A DNA stretch of 41,828 bases, from positions 28,325 through 70,152 of the forward strand of contig NZ_KE384435.1 in NCBI RefSeq assembly GCF_000425665.1, in the 5' to 3' direction. This document shows, piece after piece, positions 23,157-32,382 of the stretch. The stretch is from Gemella cuniculi DSM 15828. Lineage in GTDB: Bacteria > Bacillota > Bacilli > Staphylococcales > Gemellaceae. Under the pieces are notes generated by a model. It worked only from the letters and a program-made list of their open reading frames with translations, made no database searches and was not told the origin of the DNA. Within the stretch, counting starts at the first letter, position 1; the number at the start of each line of letters is the position of its first letter. The translations under genes and the position numbers were made by a program.

Positions 23157-24626
23157 ATGAGTAGGAGATCACGAAAAGAAAGTGATGAACTTTCCAAAAA
23201 GGTTAGTGGTTTTGAGATTTTTAATGGTGTTTTAGCTGCACTTCTTGTTGTAGTTGGAAGTGTAGTTGGTTGGACGATGCTCAAATATGATTTTCTAAAT
23301 TTTAGAGGGATAAATTATATTTTAATAGTGGTAATAATTCTAGCGATAATAGTTTCACTAGCTTTAGTTGTTAAAAAGAAAGCTAAAACATTTAATAGCG
23401 TATTTTTAGTGATAATAAATATAGTGCTTATTTTTACATATTTGCAATTTAGAACAGCGATTAGGTTATTTGATAATTTGAATAGTACGGCAGCAGTTAA
23501 TGAGTATACTATGAGTGTTGTAGTTTTGAAAGACGATACAGCGAATAAACTAAATGATTTGAATGGTACAGAGGTAGCTGCTCCTGTATCTGCTGACGGC
23601 GAAAATATAAATAAACTTATGAAAAATATAAGAGATAATGAAAAGAGTACACTTAATTTAGTTGAGGCTAAAAGCTATATAAGTGCTTATGAAAGTTTAA
23701 AAGATGGCAAAACACGTGCTATGATTTTAAACAGCTCTTATGAAAGTTTCGTAACAAGTCAGTATGCAGATTTTAACGAAAAAACGAAAAAAATCTATGA
23801 GTTCAAAATTACTAAAGAAGTAACTAGTAAAGCAAAAACTAATGCAGGCAATAGCTTTAATGTCTACATAAGTGGAATAGATACTTACGGCCCGATTTCG
23901 TCAGTATCACGTTCGGATGTTAATATTATAATGACCGTTAATAAAAATACAGGAAAAATATTATTAACCACAACACCAAGGGATTCCTATGTAAGAATCG
24001 CTGACGGTGGAAATAATCAATATGACAAGTTAACTCACGCAGGTATATACGGAGTAGATTCTTCTATTCATACATTAGAAAACTTATACACAACGAAAAT
24101 AGACTATTATGCACGACTTAACTTCACTTCATTCCTGAAACTAATAGATATTATTGGTGGAATAGATGTGTACAACGATCAAAGTTTTGTATCACATATA
24201 GGTGGTTATAAATTTGAACCAGGTCTTGTTCATCTAGATTCAGAACGTGCCTTAGCCTTTGTAAGAGAACGCTATGGACTTACTGGTGGAGATAATGATC
24301 GTGGTAAAAATCAAGAAAAAGTAATAACAGCTATTATAAAAAAATTATCTTCAAAAGAAGGATTAGCAAATTATAATACTATTATTTCAGAACTTACACA
24401 ATCAATTCAAACTAATATGCCGCTTGAGACTGCAATGGGACTTGCCAATGAACAGCTAAGTGCCGGGAAAGACTATTCAGTAACCTCACAAGCACTAACA
24501 GGAACAGGCAGAATGGATCTTCCTTCTTATGCAATGCCAGAAGCAAGATTATACATGACACAGATAAATCAACAAAGTTTAACAGAAGTTACAGAAAATA
24601 TAAAAAATGTACTGGAAGGAAAATAG
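23157..24626 (+). CDS. cpsA: capsule LytR-CpsA-Psr family ligase CpsA (Wzg)
   Basis: LCP enzymes transfer finished polysaccharide from its lipid carrier to the cell wall. The 489-residue protein has three N-terminal membrane helices (about 22-110), a Cps2A-type accessory domain (about 115-235), and the extracellular LCP catalytic domain (about 238-400). The latter contains SRSDVNIIMTVN, TTTPRDSYVRI, GGIDVYND and ALAFVRERYGLTGGDNDRGK, with the Arg/Asp residues that bind the polyprenyl pyrophosphate. It is the first gene of a classical cpsABCD block, which supports capsule rather than teichoic acid attachment. Confidence 0.92.
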   Translation: MSRRSRKESDELSKKVSGFEIFNGVLAALLVVVGSVVGWTMLKYDFLNFRGINYILIVVIILAIIVSLALVVKKKAKTFNSVFLVIINIVLIFTYLQFRTAIRLFDNLNSTAAVNEYTMSVVVLKDDTANKLNDLNGTEVAAPVSADGENINKLMKNIRDNEKSTLNLVEAKSYISAYESLKDGKTRAMILNSSYESFVTSQYADFNEKTKKIYEFKITKEVTSKAKTNAGNSFNVYISGIDTYGPISSVSRSDVNIIMTVNKNTGKILLTTTPRDSYVRIADGGNNQYDKLTHAGIYGVDSSIHTLENLYTTKIDYYARLNFTSFLKLIDIIGGIDVYNDQSFVSHIGGYKFEPGLVHLDSERALAFVRERYGLTGGDNDRGKNQEKVITAIIKKLSSKEGLANYNTIISELTQSIQTNMPLETAMGLANEQLSAGKDYSVTSQALTGTGRMDLPSYAMPEARLYMTQINQQSLTEVTENIKNVLEGK

Positions 24627-24644
24627 ATGAAAGAAGGAATAAGG

Positions 24645-25370
24645 ATGATAGACATCCACTCGCATATTATTTTTGGAGTGGATGATGGCGCACACGATGA
24701 AAAAGAAACTGAAGATCTCTTAAGAGAAAGTTTTTCACAAGGAGTAAGAACAATAATAGCTACTCCACACAGAAGACGTGGGATGTTTGAGACGGATATA
24801 GAAATAATAAAAGAAAACTTCTCACGAGTAGAAAAAATCGCAAAAGGTATATCAGAAGATTTAAATATCTATTTAGGAAGTGAGATTTTTTATAGAGAAG
24901 GTGAGCTAGCTAATATAGAAAGTAGAAAATATCCTACCTTGGCGGAAACTGAATATATATTGGTTGAATTTTCTTATGGAATAAGTTATAAGGAAATATA
25001 CAGAGTATTGAATGGTATAGTGCTATTGGGACTTACTCCAGTGGTTGCTCATGTCGAAAGATACTCAAACCTTGATGAACAAAAAGTTCAAGAGTTGATA
25101 AATATGGGAAGCTATATCCAAGTGAATGCAGCGAGCGTTTTAAAAACAAAATTAATAGGCGATAAGCATAAACACTATAAAAAACGTGCCAAAAAATATT
25201 TAGATGCTGAATTAGTGCATTTTATCGCAAGTGATATGCATAATATGACTACTAGAAAGCCATATATGAAAGAAGCGTACGAAATAATAGAAAAAAAATA
25301 CGGAACGACGATAGCTTATGAGTTGTTCGAAAAGAACCAAGAGAGATTATTAATGAATAAAATTATATAA
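24645..25370 (+). CDS. cpsB: capsule tyrosine-protein phosphatase CpsB (Wzh)
   Basis: A PHP-fold, manganese-dependent phosphatase that removes phosphate from the CpsD kinase. Metal-binding motifs are HSHIIFGVDDGAHD at the N-terminus, TPHRRRGMFET, VAHVERYSNL and the C-terminal ASDMHNM. I start at the ATG giving MIDIHSHI, as in pneumococcal Wzh, behind AAGGA. An in-frame ATG at 24627, directly after the cpsA stop and also behind AAGGA, would add six residues and cannot be excluded. The length of 241 residues is normal. Confidence 0.93.
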   Translation: MIDIHSHIIFGVDDGAHDEKETEDLLRESFSQGVRTIIATPHRRRGMFETDIEIIKENFSRVEKIAKGISEDLNIYLGSEIFYREGELANIESRKYPTLAETEYILVEFSYGISYKEIYRVLNGIVLLGLTPVVAHVERYSNLDEQKVQELINMGSYIQVNAASVLKTKLIGDKHKHYKKRAKKYLDAELVHFIASDMHNMTTRKPYMKEAYEIIEKKYGTTIAYELFEKNQERLLMNKII

Positions 25371-25396
25371 GGAATAGAGAGGAAAAACTTAAAAAC

Positions 25397-26092
25397 ATGG
25401 ATAATCAAGAAAAAGATTTTATACAAATAGATATAATGCTACTTCTTCGTAGACTTTGGGAGAAGAAAATTATAATTGCATTGATAACACTAATGTTTAC
25501 AGCAGTATCATTAGCATATAGCTTATTTATTGCAACACCGAAATATGCAAGTACAACAAAAGTATATGTAGTAAATCAAAAAAAAGGTGATCAAGCTATA
25601 ACAACCCAAGACGTTCAACTAGGAACACTTCTTGTAAAAGACTACAAAGAAATTATTCTTTCTAACAAAGTGATGAACGATGTAGCAGAAAAAAATAATT
25701 TGGCTATATCATCAAAAGCATTGGCATCAAAAATAAGTGTTGATGCACCTAAAGATACTCGTATAATTTCGATAACAGTAACTGATAAAGATCCACAAGT
25801 GGCTAGTACACTAGCAAACGCTGTAAGAGAAGTATCAGCAAACCAAATAAAAGAAGTAACGAAAATAGATGATGTTACAACATTAGAAGAAGCTAAAGCA
25901 GCTACAACACCAAGCTCACCAAATATTTTTAGAAATGGAGTATTAGCGACAGTTCTAGGATTTATTTTGGCAGTAGCGGGAGTTGTTTTATTAGAACTTT
26001 TAGACGATAGAATAAAACGTCCTGAAGATCTTGAAGAGGGTATGAATTTAGTACTTTTAGGAGTAATTCCTAGCACAGATACAAAAAAATAG
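25397..26092 (+). CDS. cpsC: capsule chain-length/kinase activator protein CpsC (Wzd)
   Basis: A 231-residue Wzz/polysaccharide co-polymerase protein with two membrane helices (about 26-46 and 182-202) flanking an extracellular domain, and a short cytoplasmic tail that activates the CpsD tyrosine kinase. The pre-helix Pro motif region ATTPSSPNIFRNG is present before the second helix. Fixed place between cpsB and cpsD; the cpsC-cpsD gap is 9 bases, consistent with a split BY-kinase that works as a pair. Confidence 0.93.
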   Translation: MDNQEKDFIQIDIMLLLRRLWEKKIIIALITLMFTAVSLAYSLFIATPKYASTTKVYVVNQKKGDQAITTQDVQLGTLLVKDYKEIILSNKVMNDVAEKNNLAISSKALASKISVDAPKDTRIISITVTDKDPQVASTLANAVREVSANQIKEVTKIDDVTTLEEAKAATTPSSPNIFRNGVLATVLGFILAVAGVVLLELLDDRIKRPEDLEEGMNLVLLGVIPSTDTKK

Positions 26093-26101
26093 GAGAAAAA
26101 A

Positions 26102-26800
26102 ATGGCTGAAATAAGTTTATTAGGTAATAAAAAAATAGTTAACCCAGCAAATAAAGAATATTACAATGCACTTAGAACAAATATTCAATTTTTGGGAAAA
26201 GATATAAAAGTAATAGCACTAACATCAACTACTGAAAACGAAGGGAAGAGTACAGTATCAACAAACCTTGCGATTTCATTAGCGAATTTAGGATTAAGAA
26301 CGATTTTAATAGATGCAGATACAAGAAAATCTGTAATGGCAGGAAGATTTAAGTTTAAAGATAAAATAAACGGATTGACTAACTACCTTTCAGGAGTATC
26401 ACCAATAGAAGAAGTAATCTACGAGACTGATGTAGAAAATCTTAATATTATTCCGGCAGGGCAAGTACCCCCAAATCCTACAGGACTTTTGCAAAACAAA
26501 AACTTTAATGTAATGATAGATGTTTTTAAGGAATATTATGACTATGTAATTATAGATACACCTCCTATCGGAGCGGTAATAGATGCAGCGATTATCGCTA
26601 AAAAATGTGACGGCTTTATCACTGTAGTAGAAGCAAACAAAATTAAGAAAAAAGTTTTAGAAAAATCTAAAGAGCAGCTTGAAAAAGCAGGTTCTAGATT
26701 CCTAGGAACCATCTTAAATAAAGTCGATAGAAAAGAAATGGGTTACGGTGGTTATGGTAACTACGGTGGCTACGGAAATTATGGAAAGAACATGAAGTAG
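26102..26800 (+). CDS. cpsD: capsule tyrosine-protein kinase CpsD (Wze)
   Basis: The cytoplasmic bacterial tyrosine kinase partner of CpsC. The 232-residue protein has Walker [12 protein letters not shown] (about 41-51), Walker A' [11 protein letters not shown] (about 67-77) and Walker [10 protein letters not shown]. The C-terminal autophosphorylation cluster [15 protein letters not shown] has five tyrosines. Phosphorylation and dephosphorylation by CpsB set polysaccharide length and amount. No key residue is missing. Confidence 0.95.
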   Translation: MAEISLLGNKKIVNPANKEYYNALRTNIQFLGKDIKVIALTSTTENEGKSTVSTNLAISLANLGLRTILIDADTRKSVMAGRFKFKDKINGLTNYLSGVSPIEEVIYETDVENLNIIPAGQVPPNPTGLLQNKNFNVMIDVFKEYYDYVIIDTPPIGAVIDAAIIAKKCDGFITVVEANKIKKKVLEKSKEQLEKAGSRFLGTILNKVDRKEMGYGGYGNYGGYGNYGKNMK

Positions 26801-26813
26801 ATAGGGGGAGAAG

Positions 26814-27476
26814 ATGGAAAAAAATATATTAGAAGAAAAGTATCAAAGCATACAAGCAAGAGACTTCTATTTGTTCTTCAAAAGAACAAGTGATATTGTG
26901 ATATCACTATTAGGGATAATAGTTTTAATACCCATAACTATTATCCTTATTGTCTTGTTTAGTTTTGGTAAAAATAAAGGAAAATTATTTTTTTACCAAG
27001 AAAGAATAGGAAAGAATGGAAAGAAATTTAAAATTATAAAATTTAGATCAATGGTAGAAAATGCCGAAGAAATACTAAGAGCAGATAAAGAATTATATGA
27101 AAAATATGTAAAGAATAGTTATAAACTACTTCCAGAAGAAGATCCAAGAATGACAAAACTGGGGAGTTTTTTAAGAAAAACTAGCATAGATGAACTGCCA
27201 CAATTTGTCAATATACTAAAAGGTGAGATGAGTTTTATAGGTCCACGACCAGTCGTAGAAGAAGAATTAAAAGAATATGGTAGTAAAGTAGATAAATTTT
27301 TATCGATTAAACCTGGAGCGACAGGTTGGTGGCAAGTAAAAGGGAGAAGCAGTATAAAATATCCAGAAAGATGTGATTTGGAATTATATTATGTGGATAA
27401 TTGTTCTATAAAATTAGATGTAAAAATATTCTTTATGGAAATAAAAAGAATGTTTACAAGAGATTCAGCATATTAA
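26814..27476 (+). CDS. cpsE: initiating undecaprenyl-phosphate sugar-1-phosphate transferase
   Basis: This enzyme starts the repeat unit by loading the first sugar-phosphate onto the lipid carrier. At 220 residues it is the short form, only the catalytic domain. One membrane hairpin (about 25-55, KRTSDIVISLLGIIVLIPIT) is followed by the conserved FKIIKFRSMVENAEE, FLRKTSIDELPQFVNILKGE and MSFIGPRPVVEEE. It lacks the four-helix and CoA-like N-terminal part of WbaP/CpsE-type enzymes. The first sugar cannot be decided from sequence. Confidence 0.9.
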   Translation: MEKNILEEKYQSIQARDFYLFFKRTSDIVISLLGIIVLIPITIILIVLFSFGKNKGKLFFYQERIGKNGKKFKIIKFRSMVENAEEILRADKELYEKYVKNSYKLLPEEDPRMTKLGSFLRKTSIDELPQFVNILKGEMSFIGPRPVVEEELKEYGSKVDKFLSIKPGATGWWQVKGRSSIKYPERCDLELYYVDNCSIKLDVKIFFMEIKRMFTRDSAY

Positions 27477-27487
27477 AATAAAAAAGC

Positions 27488-27519
27488 CTATGTTTTAAGC
27501 GGTAAACTAAAAAACATAG
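27488..27519 (+). other. hairpin between cpsE and the DUF4422 gene
   Basis: CTATGTTTT (27488-27496) and AAAACATAG (27511-27519) form a perfect 9-bp stem with no U tract. It may be an attenuator or message-processing site at the border between the conserved cpsA-E head and the strain-specific part. Confidence 0.4.
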
Positions 27520-27584
27520 ACCTTAATTAAGAATAAGTATATAATAACATAAAATTAAGAAAAAAGAAAGAGAGAAAAGGTAGA

Positions 27585-28376
27585 TTGAAACATAATTTCA
27601 AAATATTAGCAGCTTCACATAAAAGTTTTTCTGCCCCTAAAGATTCGATTTACCTTCCTATACAAGTCGGAGCAGAAGGGAAAGAATCTATTGGGTACAT
27701 ACAGGATAATACAGGAGATAATATATCAAAATTAAATCCATATTTCTGTGAATTGACAGGTATTTACTGGGCGTGGAAAAATCTAGATTCAGAGTATATA
27801 GGTTTAGATCACTACAGAAGATATTTTAGTAATCGTCATGTGAAATATAAAAACGGGATGGATATAAATAAATATGTTTTATCAAGAGAAGATGTCAAGT
27901 TTTATTTAGAACAGGCAGATATATTAGTTCCTAAGAAAAGAAAGTATTATATAGAAACTTTGTATAGTCATTATTCAAACACGTTTGATGGAAAACATTT
28001 AGATAACACTAGGCTGATAATTGAAGAAGTTTATCCAGAATATCTATCGTCATTTGATAAAGTTATGAAACAAAGAAGTGGATATATGTTTAATATGTTT
28101 ATTATGAAAAAAGAATATTTAGATGAATACTGTAGTTGGTTGTTTGATATTCTTTTTAGGTTACAAAAAATAGTAGATGTTACTGAATTGACACCATTTG
28201 AAGCAAGGTTATTTGGTAGAGTGAGTGAACTTTTATTTAATGTGTGGTTAGAACAAAAAGGTTATAAAACCAATGAAGTGCCTTATCTTAATGCTTTTGA
28301 AGTTAATTGGCTAAAAAAAGGTAGTGCTTTTCTAAGAGCAAAATTTTTAAAGAAAAAATATAAAGAAAGTTTTTAA
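27585..28376 (+). CDS. DUF4422 family putative glycosyltransferase
   Basis: A 263-residue protein with the DUF4422 signature: N-terminal KILAASHK, LNPYFCELTGIYWAWKNL and YIGLDHYRRYF. Members sit in capsule and exopolysaccharide loci and are thought to be glycosyltransferases, in part galactosyltransferases with a modified GT-A fold; the reaction here is not known. It begins at TTG 27585, preceded by AAAAGG, with no better start nearby. It is the first of the variable capsule genes. Confidence 0.85.
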   Translation: MKHNFKILAASHKSFSAPKDSIYLPIQVGAEGKESIGYIQDNTGDNISKLNPYFCELTGIYWAWKNLDSEYIGLDHYRRYFSNRHVKYKNGMDINKYVLSREDVKFYLEQADILVPKKRKYYIETLYSHYSNTFDGKHLDNTRLIIEEVYPEYLSSFDKVMKQRSGYMFNMFIMKKEYLDEYCSWLFDILFRLQKIVDVTELTPFEARLFGRVSELLFNVWLEQKGYKTNEVPYLNAFEVNWLKKGSAFLRAKFLKKKYKESF

Positions 28377-28410
28377 GTTAAAAAACATACGATATGGAGT
28401 ATAAAAATAT

Positions 28411-29232
28411 ATGAGTGATATAGAGATTATACAAAAAAAGATTTTAAATATATTAAAAGTTTTCATAGAAATATGTGAGGAAGAAGATTTAACTTATTAT
28501 GCTTTAGGAGGAACATTACTAGGAGCGGTCAGACATAAGGGTTTTATTCCGTGGGATGATGATATAGATATAGGTATGCCCAGAGAAGACTATGAGAAGT
28601 TTAAAAATATTGCTACGGAAAAAATTTTTGGGAGATACTTATATTTAAGCGAAGATACTTTAGGTTATAAAAAAGCATTTTCTGTGATAAGGGATACTTC
28701 CACAAAGATAATTATGAATTATAGTAATGTTGAACAGGAAGAGAGTCTGTGGATAGATATATTTCCAATAGATGGTTTGCCAGAAAAAGGATTGAAGCGT
28801 GCTATTCATGAGAAGAGGTACTTATATAGAAGAATGATGGTTCAATTATCTGAGTTTAACACTATAGTTAATCAAAATAAAAAAGAAAGACCGTGGTATG
28901 AAAAATTTGTTATTAAGACAGCGGATATGTTAAACTTAGAAAGATTGATTTCATTTGAAAAAGCACAAAGCAAGTATATAGCTGCTATAAAAAGGTATAG
29001 TATAGATGAGGGATATGCTGGGAATTATACAGGTGCATATAAGTTAAGGGAATTAGTACCGAGTTTTTATTTTGGACAACCAGTATTTTTAGATTTTGAG
29101 AATATTAAGTTAAGTTGTCCATCTAAATATAGAGAATATTTAATGGCTATATATGGAGAAGATTATATGAAATTACCTCCAGAAGAGAATAGAGTGCCTC
29201 ATCAATATAAAATTATTAGTTTAGGAGAATAA
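28411..29232 (+). CDS. LicD family phospho-substituent transferase
   Basis: A 273-residue LicD/fukutin-like nucleotidyltransferase-fold protein. It has GGTLLGAVRHKGFIPWDDDI and DIGMPREDY near residues 35-60, with the DDDID metal-binding acids, and a second conserved stretch EEESLWIDIFPIDGLPE-like near 110. LicD enzymes move phosphocholine, or phosphorylated polyols, from CDP-linked donors onto surface sugars. No licABC choline uptake/activation genes are in the window, so the donor is open. It acts at the cytoplasmic face on the growing repeat unit. Confidence 0.9.
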   Translation: MSDIEIIQKKILNILKVFIEICEEEDLTYYALGGTLLGAVRHKGFIPWDDDIDIGMPREDYEKFKNIATEKIFGRYLYLSEDTLGYKKAFSVIRDTSTKIIMNYSNVEQEESLWIDIFPIDGLPEKGLKRAIHEKRYLYRRMMVQLSEFNTIVNQNKKERPWYEKFVIKTADMLNLERLISFEKAQSKYIAAIKRYSIDEGYAGNYTGAYKLRELVPSFYFGQPVFLDFENIKLSCPSKYREYLMAIYGEDYMKLPPEENRVPHQYKIISLGE

Positions 29233-29311
29233 TGGTTTAGTTATCAGCTTATTGTGGTTGACGTTTGAAAAAATGATATATAATTTAATGTAAAGGAATA
29301 TATTTATAGGT

Positions 29312-30415
29312 ATGAGAAAAATATGTTTAGTAAAATGGAGCCTAAATACCACTGGAGGTGGAGAGAAAGTTGCCATATCATTAGCAAATGAATTGTCAAA
29401 AACTTATCATGTACATTTAGTTGGTGGTATAACTAAAAAAGAAGATATATTTTATAATCTAAATAAAAAGATTAGATATTATAATTTATTTGATGAAAAA
29501 ATAAAACTTTCTATTAATCTATATAAAGTGATAAGAAAGATGAAAGCGTATTTTATAAAAAATGATATAGATTTAGTCTTTGGAATAGGAACAAGTTCAA
29601 ATGTAATATTATCGTTGAGTACGCTAGGAATAAAAACAAAGGCAGTGTTATGTGATCATACAAATTTAATGGGTGATAATAATTCAAAATCACAAAAAGT
29701 TCAAAGATACATAGGTTCTAAGCTGGCTGATAAAATAATAACATTAACAAACCAAGATAGAGAACAGTATATTAAAAAATATAAACTTCTCAATTCCAAA
29801 GTAAATTACATTTATAATTGGATAGAGCAGACTAATTTACAAAGTATTAAATATAATTCAGATTCAAAAAAACTTATTACAGTAGGCAGATTTGATAATC
29901 AAAAAGGCTATGACTTTTTGGGAAAAGTAGCTACTCAGGTATTATCAAAATATCCAGGCTGGCAGTGGGATATTTATGGCATAGGAGAAGAAAGTATTAA
30001 AAATAAACTTGTGCAAGAATTAGAAAAAAATAATGTTTTATCACAAGTTAACTTTATGGGGACAGTAAAGGGTACAGAAAATATATATCCAAACCATGCC
30101 ATTTATGTTATGACTTCACGTTATGAGGGACTACCACTGGTGTTATTAGAAGCTAAACAATATGGATTGCCTATAGTAAGTTTTAAATGTCCAACAGGTC
30201 CTTCAGAAATAGTTTTAGATAAAGAAAATGGCTATTTAATAGATAATTATGATGTAGATAAAATGAGTGAGAAAATAATAAAACTTATAGAAAATAAAGA
30301 GCTAAGAGAGAGTTTTTCTAACAATTCGATGAAAGATACTGAAAAATTTGATAAAGATAAAATATTAAAACAATGGATTGATTTAATAGAGGAATTAGTA
30401 GGAGAAAATAAATAA
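29312..30415 (+). CDS. glycosyltransferase family 4
   Basis: A 367-residue GT-B retaining transferase. The N-terminal acceptor domain starts with NTTGGGEKVAISLANELS. The C-terminal donor domain contains VGRFDNQKGYDFLG and the E-x7-E motif within SRYEGLPLVLLEAKQYGLP, followed by GPSEIV. The ATG is at 29312. It shares one base with the next gene (TAATG), showing tight coupling. Donor and linkage cannot be read. Confidence 0.9.
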   Translation: MRKICLVKWSLNTTGGGEKVAISLANELSKTYHVHLVGGITKKEDIFYNLNKKIRYYNLFDEKIKLSINLYKVIRKMKAYFIKNDIDLVFGIGTSSNVILSLSTLGIKTKAVLCDHTNLMGDNNSKSQKVQRYIGSKLADKIITLTNQDREQYIKKYKLLNSKVNYIYNWIEQTNLQSIKYNSDSKKLITVGRFDNQKGYDFLGKVATQVLSKYPGWQWDIYGIGEESIKNKLVQELEKNNVLSQVNFMGTVKGTENIYPNHAIYVMTSRYEGLPLVLLEAKQYGLPIVSFKCPTGPSEIVLDKENGYLIDNYDVDKMSEKIIKLIENKELRESFSNNSMKDTEKFDKDKILKQWIDLIEELVGENK

Positions 30416-31416
30416 TGGAAAAATTATTAACTATAGTAGTGCCTACGTATAATATAGAAAAATATATAGATAGGTGTATTGAGTCTTTTAAAAATGTTGA
30501 TGAGACCCTATACAAACTATTTGAAATATTAGTAATAAATGATGGTAGTCAGGATAATTCAGTAAAAGTTGTTGAAAATTTAATATTGGATAGTGATTTA
30601 GATGTAATCATAATAAATAAAGAAAATGGTGGTCATGGTTCAACAATAAATAGAGGAATAAAAGAAGCTAAAGGAAAATATTTTAAAGTTATTGATGGTG
30701 ATGATTGGGTAGATACTAAAAATTTTGAGGAATTTTTACATAGATTACAAGAAATAGATGTAGATATGGTTATAACAGATTATACAGAACAACATTTATA
30801 TAGTAATAAGGTTGTTCATATAAATTTTTTGGAAGAACTTTCAAAAGATAAAGTAACGAATAAATTGCCACAAAGACGTATTCCAATGCATTCCCTTACT
30901 TATAAAACCAATGTATTAAGGAATAATAGTATATATTTAAGTGAAAATTCTTTTTATGTGGATATTCAATATACATTATTTCCTTTAGAACATACAGGTA
31001 ATTATGTTTATTGGAATCTAGATATTTATCAATACTTTTTGGGAAGACCAGATCAAAGTATGAACATAAGTGTGATGAAGAAAAATGCTAATCATCATGA
31101 TAAAGTAACAAAAACGATTTTAGATTTTTATCATAAGATTTATAAAAGAGACGAATTAAAAATAATAGTTAGTGATACACTAAAATATTTAATTAATAAA
31201 CAATGTTTATTGTTTTTGATGAATGGATGCAAGAGTAAAGTGTATGAATTGTTCAAGTATGCTGACAATAAAAAATATAAATATACGTATAATAAAGCTG
31301 AAAAAACAACAGGATTATTGTATTTCAATTATAAAACAAAAGGTATTTTTAGTTTTATTATAACCCAATTAGTAAATAACAAGGTAAAAAAATTAGGAGA
31401 AGAAAATGTTAATTAG
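30415..31416 (+). CDS. glycosyltransferase family 2 (first)
   Basis: A 333-residue GT-A inverting transferase. Nucleotide-sugar binding begins LLTIVVPTYNIEKYIDRCIE, with VINDGSQDNS, KENGGHGSTINRGIKEAKGK and the DGDDW (DxD-type) metal motif near residue 100. The catalytic domain spans about 1-210; the rest is helical and unassigned. It overlaps the upstream gene by one base and the downstream gene by 11 bases. Confidence 0.9.
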   Translation: MEKLLTIVVPTYNIEKYIDRCIESFKNVDETLYKLFEILVINDGSQDNSVKVVENLILDSDLDVIIINKENGGHGSTINRGIKEAKGKYFKVIDGDDWVDTKNFEEFLHRLQEIDVDMVITDYTEQHLYSNKVVHINFLEELSKDKVTNKLPQRRIPMHSLTYKTNVLRNNSIYLSENSFYVDIQYTLFPLEHTGNYVYWNLDIYQYFLGRPDQSMNISVMKKNANHHDKVTKTILDFYHKIYKRDELKIIVSDTLKYLINKQCLLFLMNGCKSKVYELFKYADNKKYKYTYNKAEKTTGLLYFNYKTKGIFSFIITQLVNNKVKKLGEENVN

Positions 31417-32374
31417 TGTAGTAGTACCTGTCTATAATGTTGAAAATTATTTACATTATGCAATGGAAAGTTTACTAAGACAAACATATAAAGATTTTGA
31501 AGTCATATTGGTTGATGATGGATCAACAGATGGTTCTGGGAAATTATGTGATGAGTATACTTTAAAGTATGAGAATTTTTTTGTTTATCATAAAGAAAAT
31601 GGAGGCTTATCTGATGCAAGGAACTTTGGTGTGGAGAAAAGTAGAGGAGAATTTATTACTTTTTTAGACCCAGATGATTATTTAGAAAGTTATGCACTTG
31701 AATTTATGGTAAATATTCAGAAAAAATACAATGTTGATATAGTTACTACAGAGATTAAACCAACAGATAAATATAATGAGTATAGTAAGCGCAATCAATT
31801 AGAGAGTGATTATAAAAAAGTCATTGTATTATCCAATAAAAAAGCGTTGATTGAGATGTTTTATGATAAGAAAGCTACAGTTTCGGCATGTGGTAAATTA
31901 TATAAAAGAGAAATAGTATTAAATGAAAGATTTCCAAGTGGAAAGATTTATGAGGATCTTTATATAATTTCGACTCACCTAAAAGATACTGTTGATATCT
32001 GTGTAAGTGAATTAAAAGTGTACAACTATTATAAAAGACAAGGAAGCATAGTAAATTCTACTTTCACATCAAAGCAATACGATTTTTTTGAAGCTATAGA
32101 AAATAATAGAAATGTTATAAGAGAGAATTATGGAAATGATATTTCAATAATACGTGCATTGAATGCTAAGTTAGCAATGGGGGCGTTTCGAATATCGAAC
32201 TCAGCAGCAAAAAATGATATGAAAGATGTATTAAATATAAGAAATATTATAGCAAAATACTATGCTGATATTTTATTAAATAAAAGAGTAAGCTTGAAAT
32301 TTAAATTAAAATATATATTTTTTATAATATCCCCTAAAGGGTATTATAAATTGAAGAATATTGTAAGTAATTAG
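31406..32374 (+). CDS. glycosyltransferase family 2 (second)
   Basis: A 322-residue GT-A transferase with ISVVVPVYNVENYLHYAMES, ILVDDGSTDGSGKLCDEY, ENGGLSDARNFGVEKSRGEF and the DPDD metal motif near residue 92. It is not closely related to the preceding GT2, so it probably adds a different sugar. Its start overlaps the end of the preceding gene by 11 bases. Confidence 0.92.
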   Translation: MLISVVVPVYNVENYLHYAMESLLRQTYKDFEVILVDDGSTDGSGKLCDEYTLKYENFFVYHKENGGLSDARNFGVEKSRGEFITFLDPDDYLESYALEFMVNIQKKYNVDIVTTEIKPTDKYNEYSKRNQLESDYKKVIVLSNKKALIEMFYDKKATVSACGKLYKREIVLNERFPSGKIYEDLYIISTHLKDTVDICVSELKVYNYYKRQGSIVNSTFTSKQYDFFEAIENNRNVIRENYGNDISIIRALNAKLAMGAFRISNSAAKNDMKDVLNIRNIIAKYYADILLNKRVSLKFKLKYIFFIISPKGYYKLKNIVSN

Positions 32375-32382
32375 GGAAGGAG

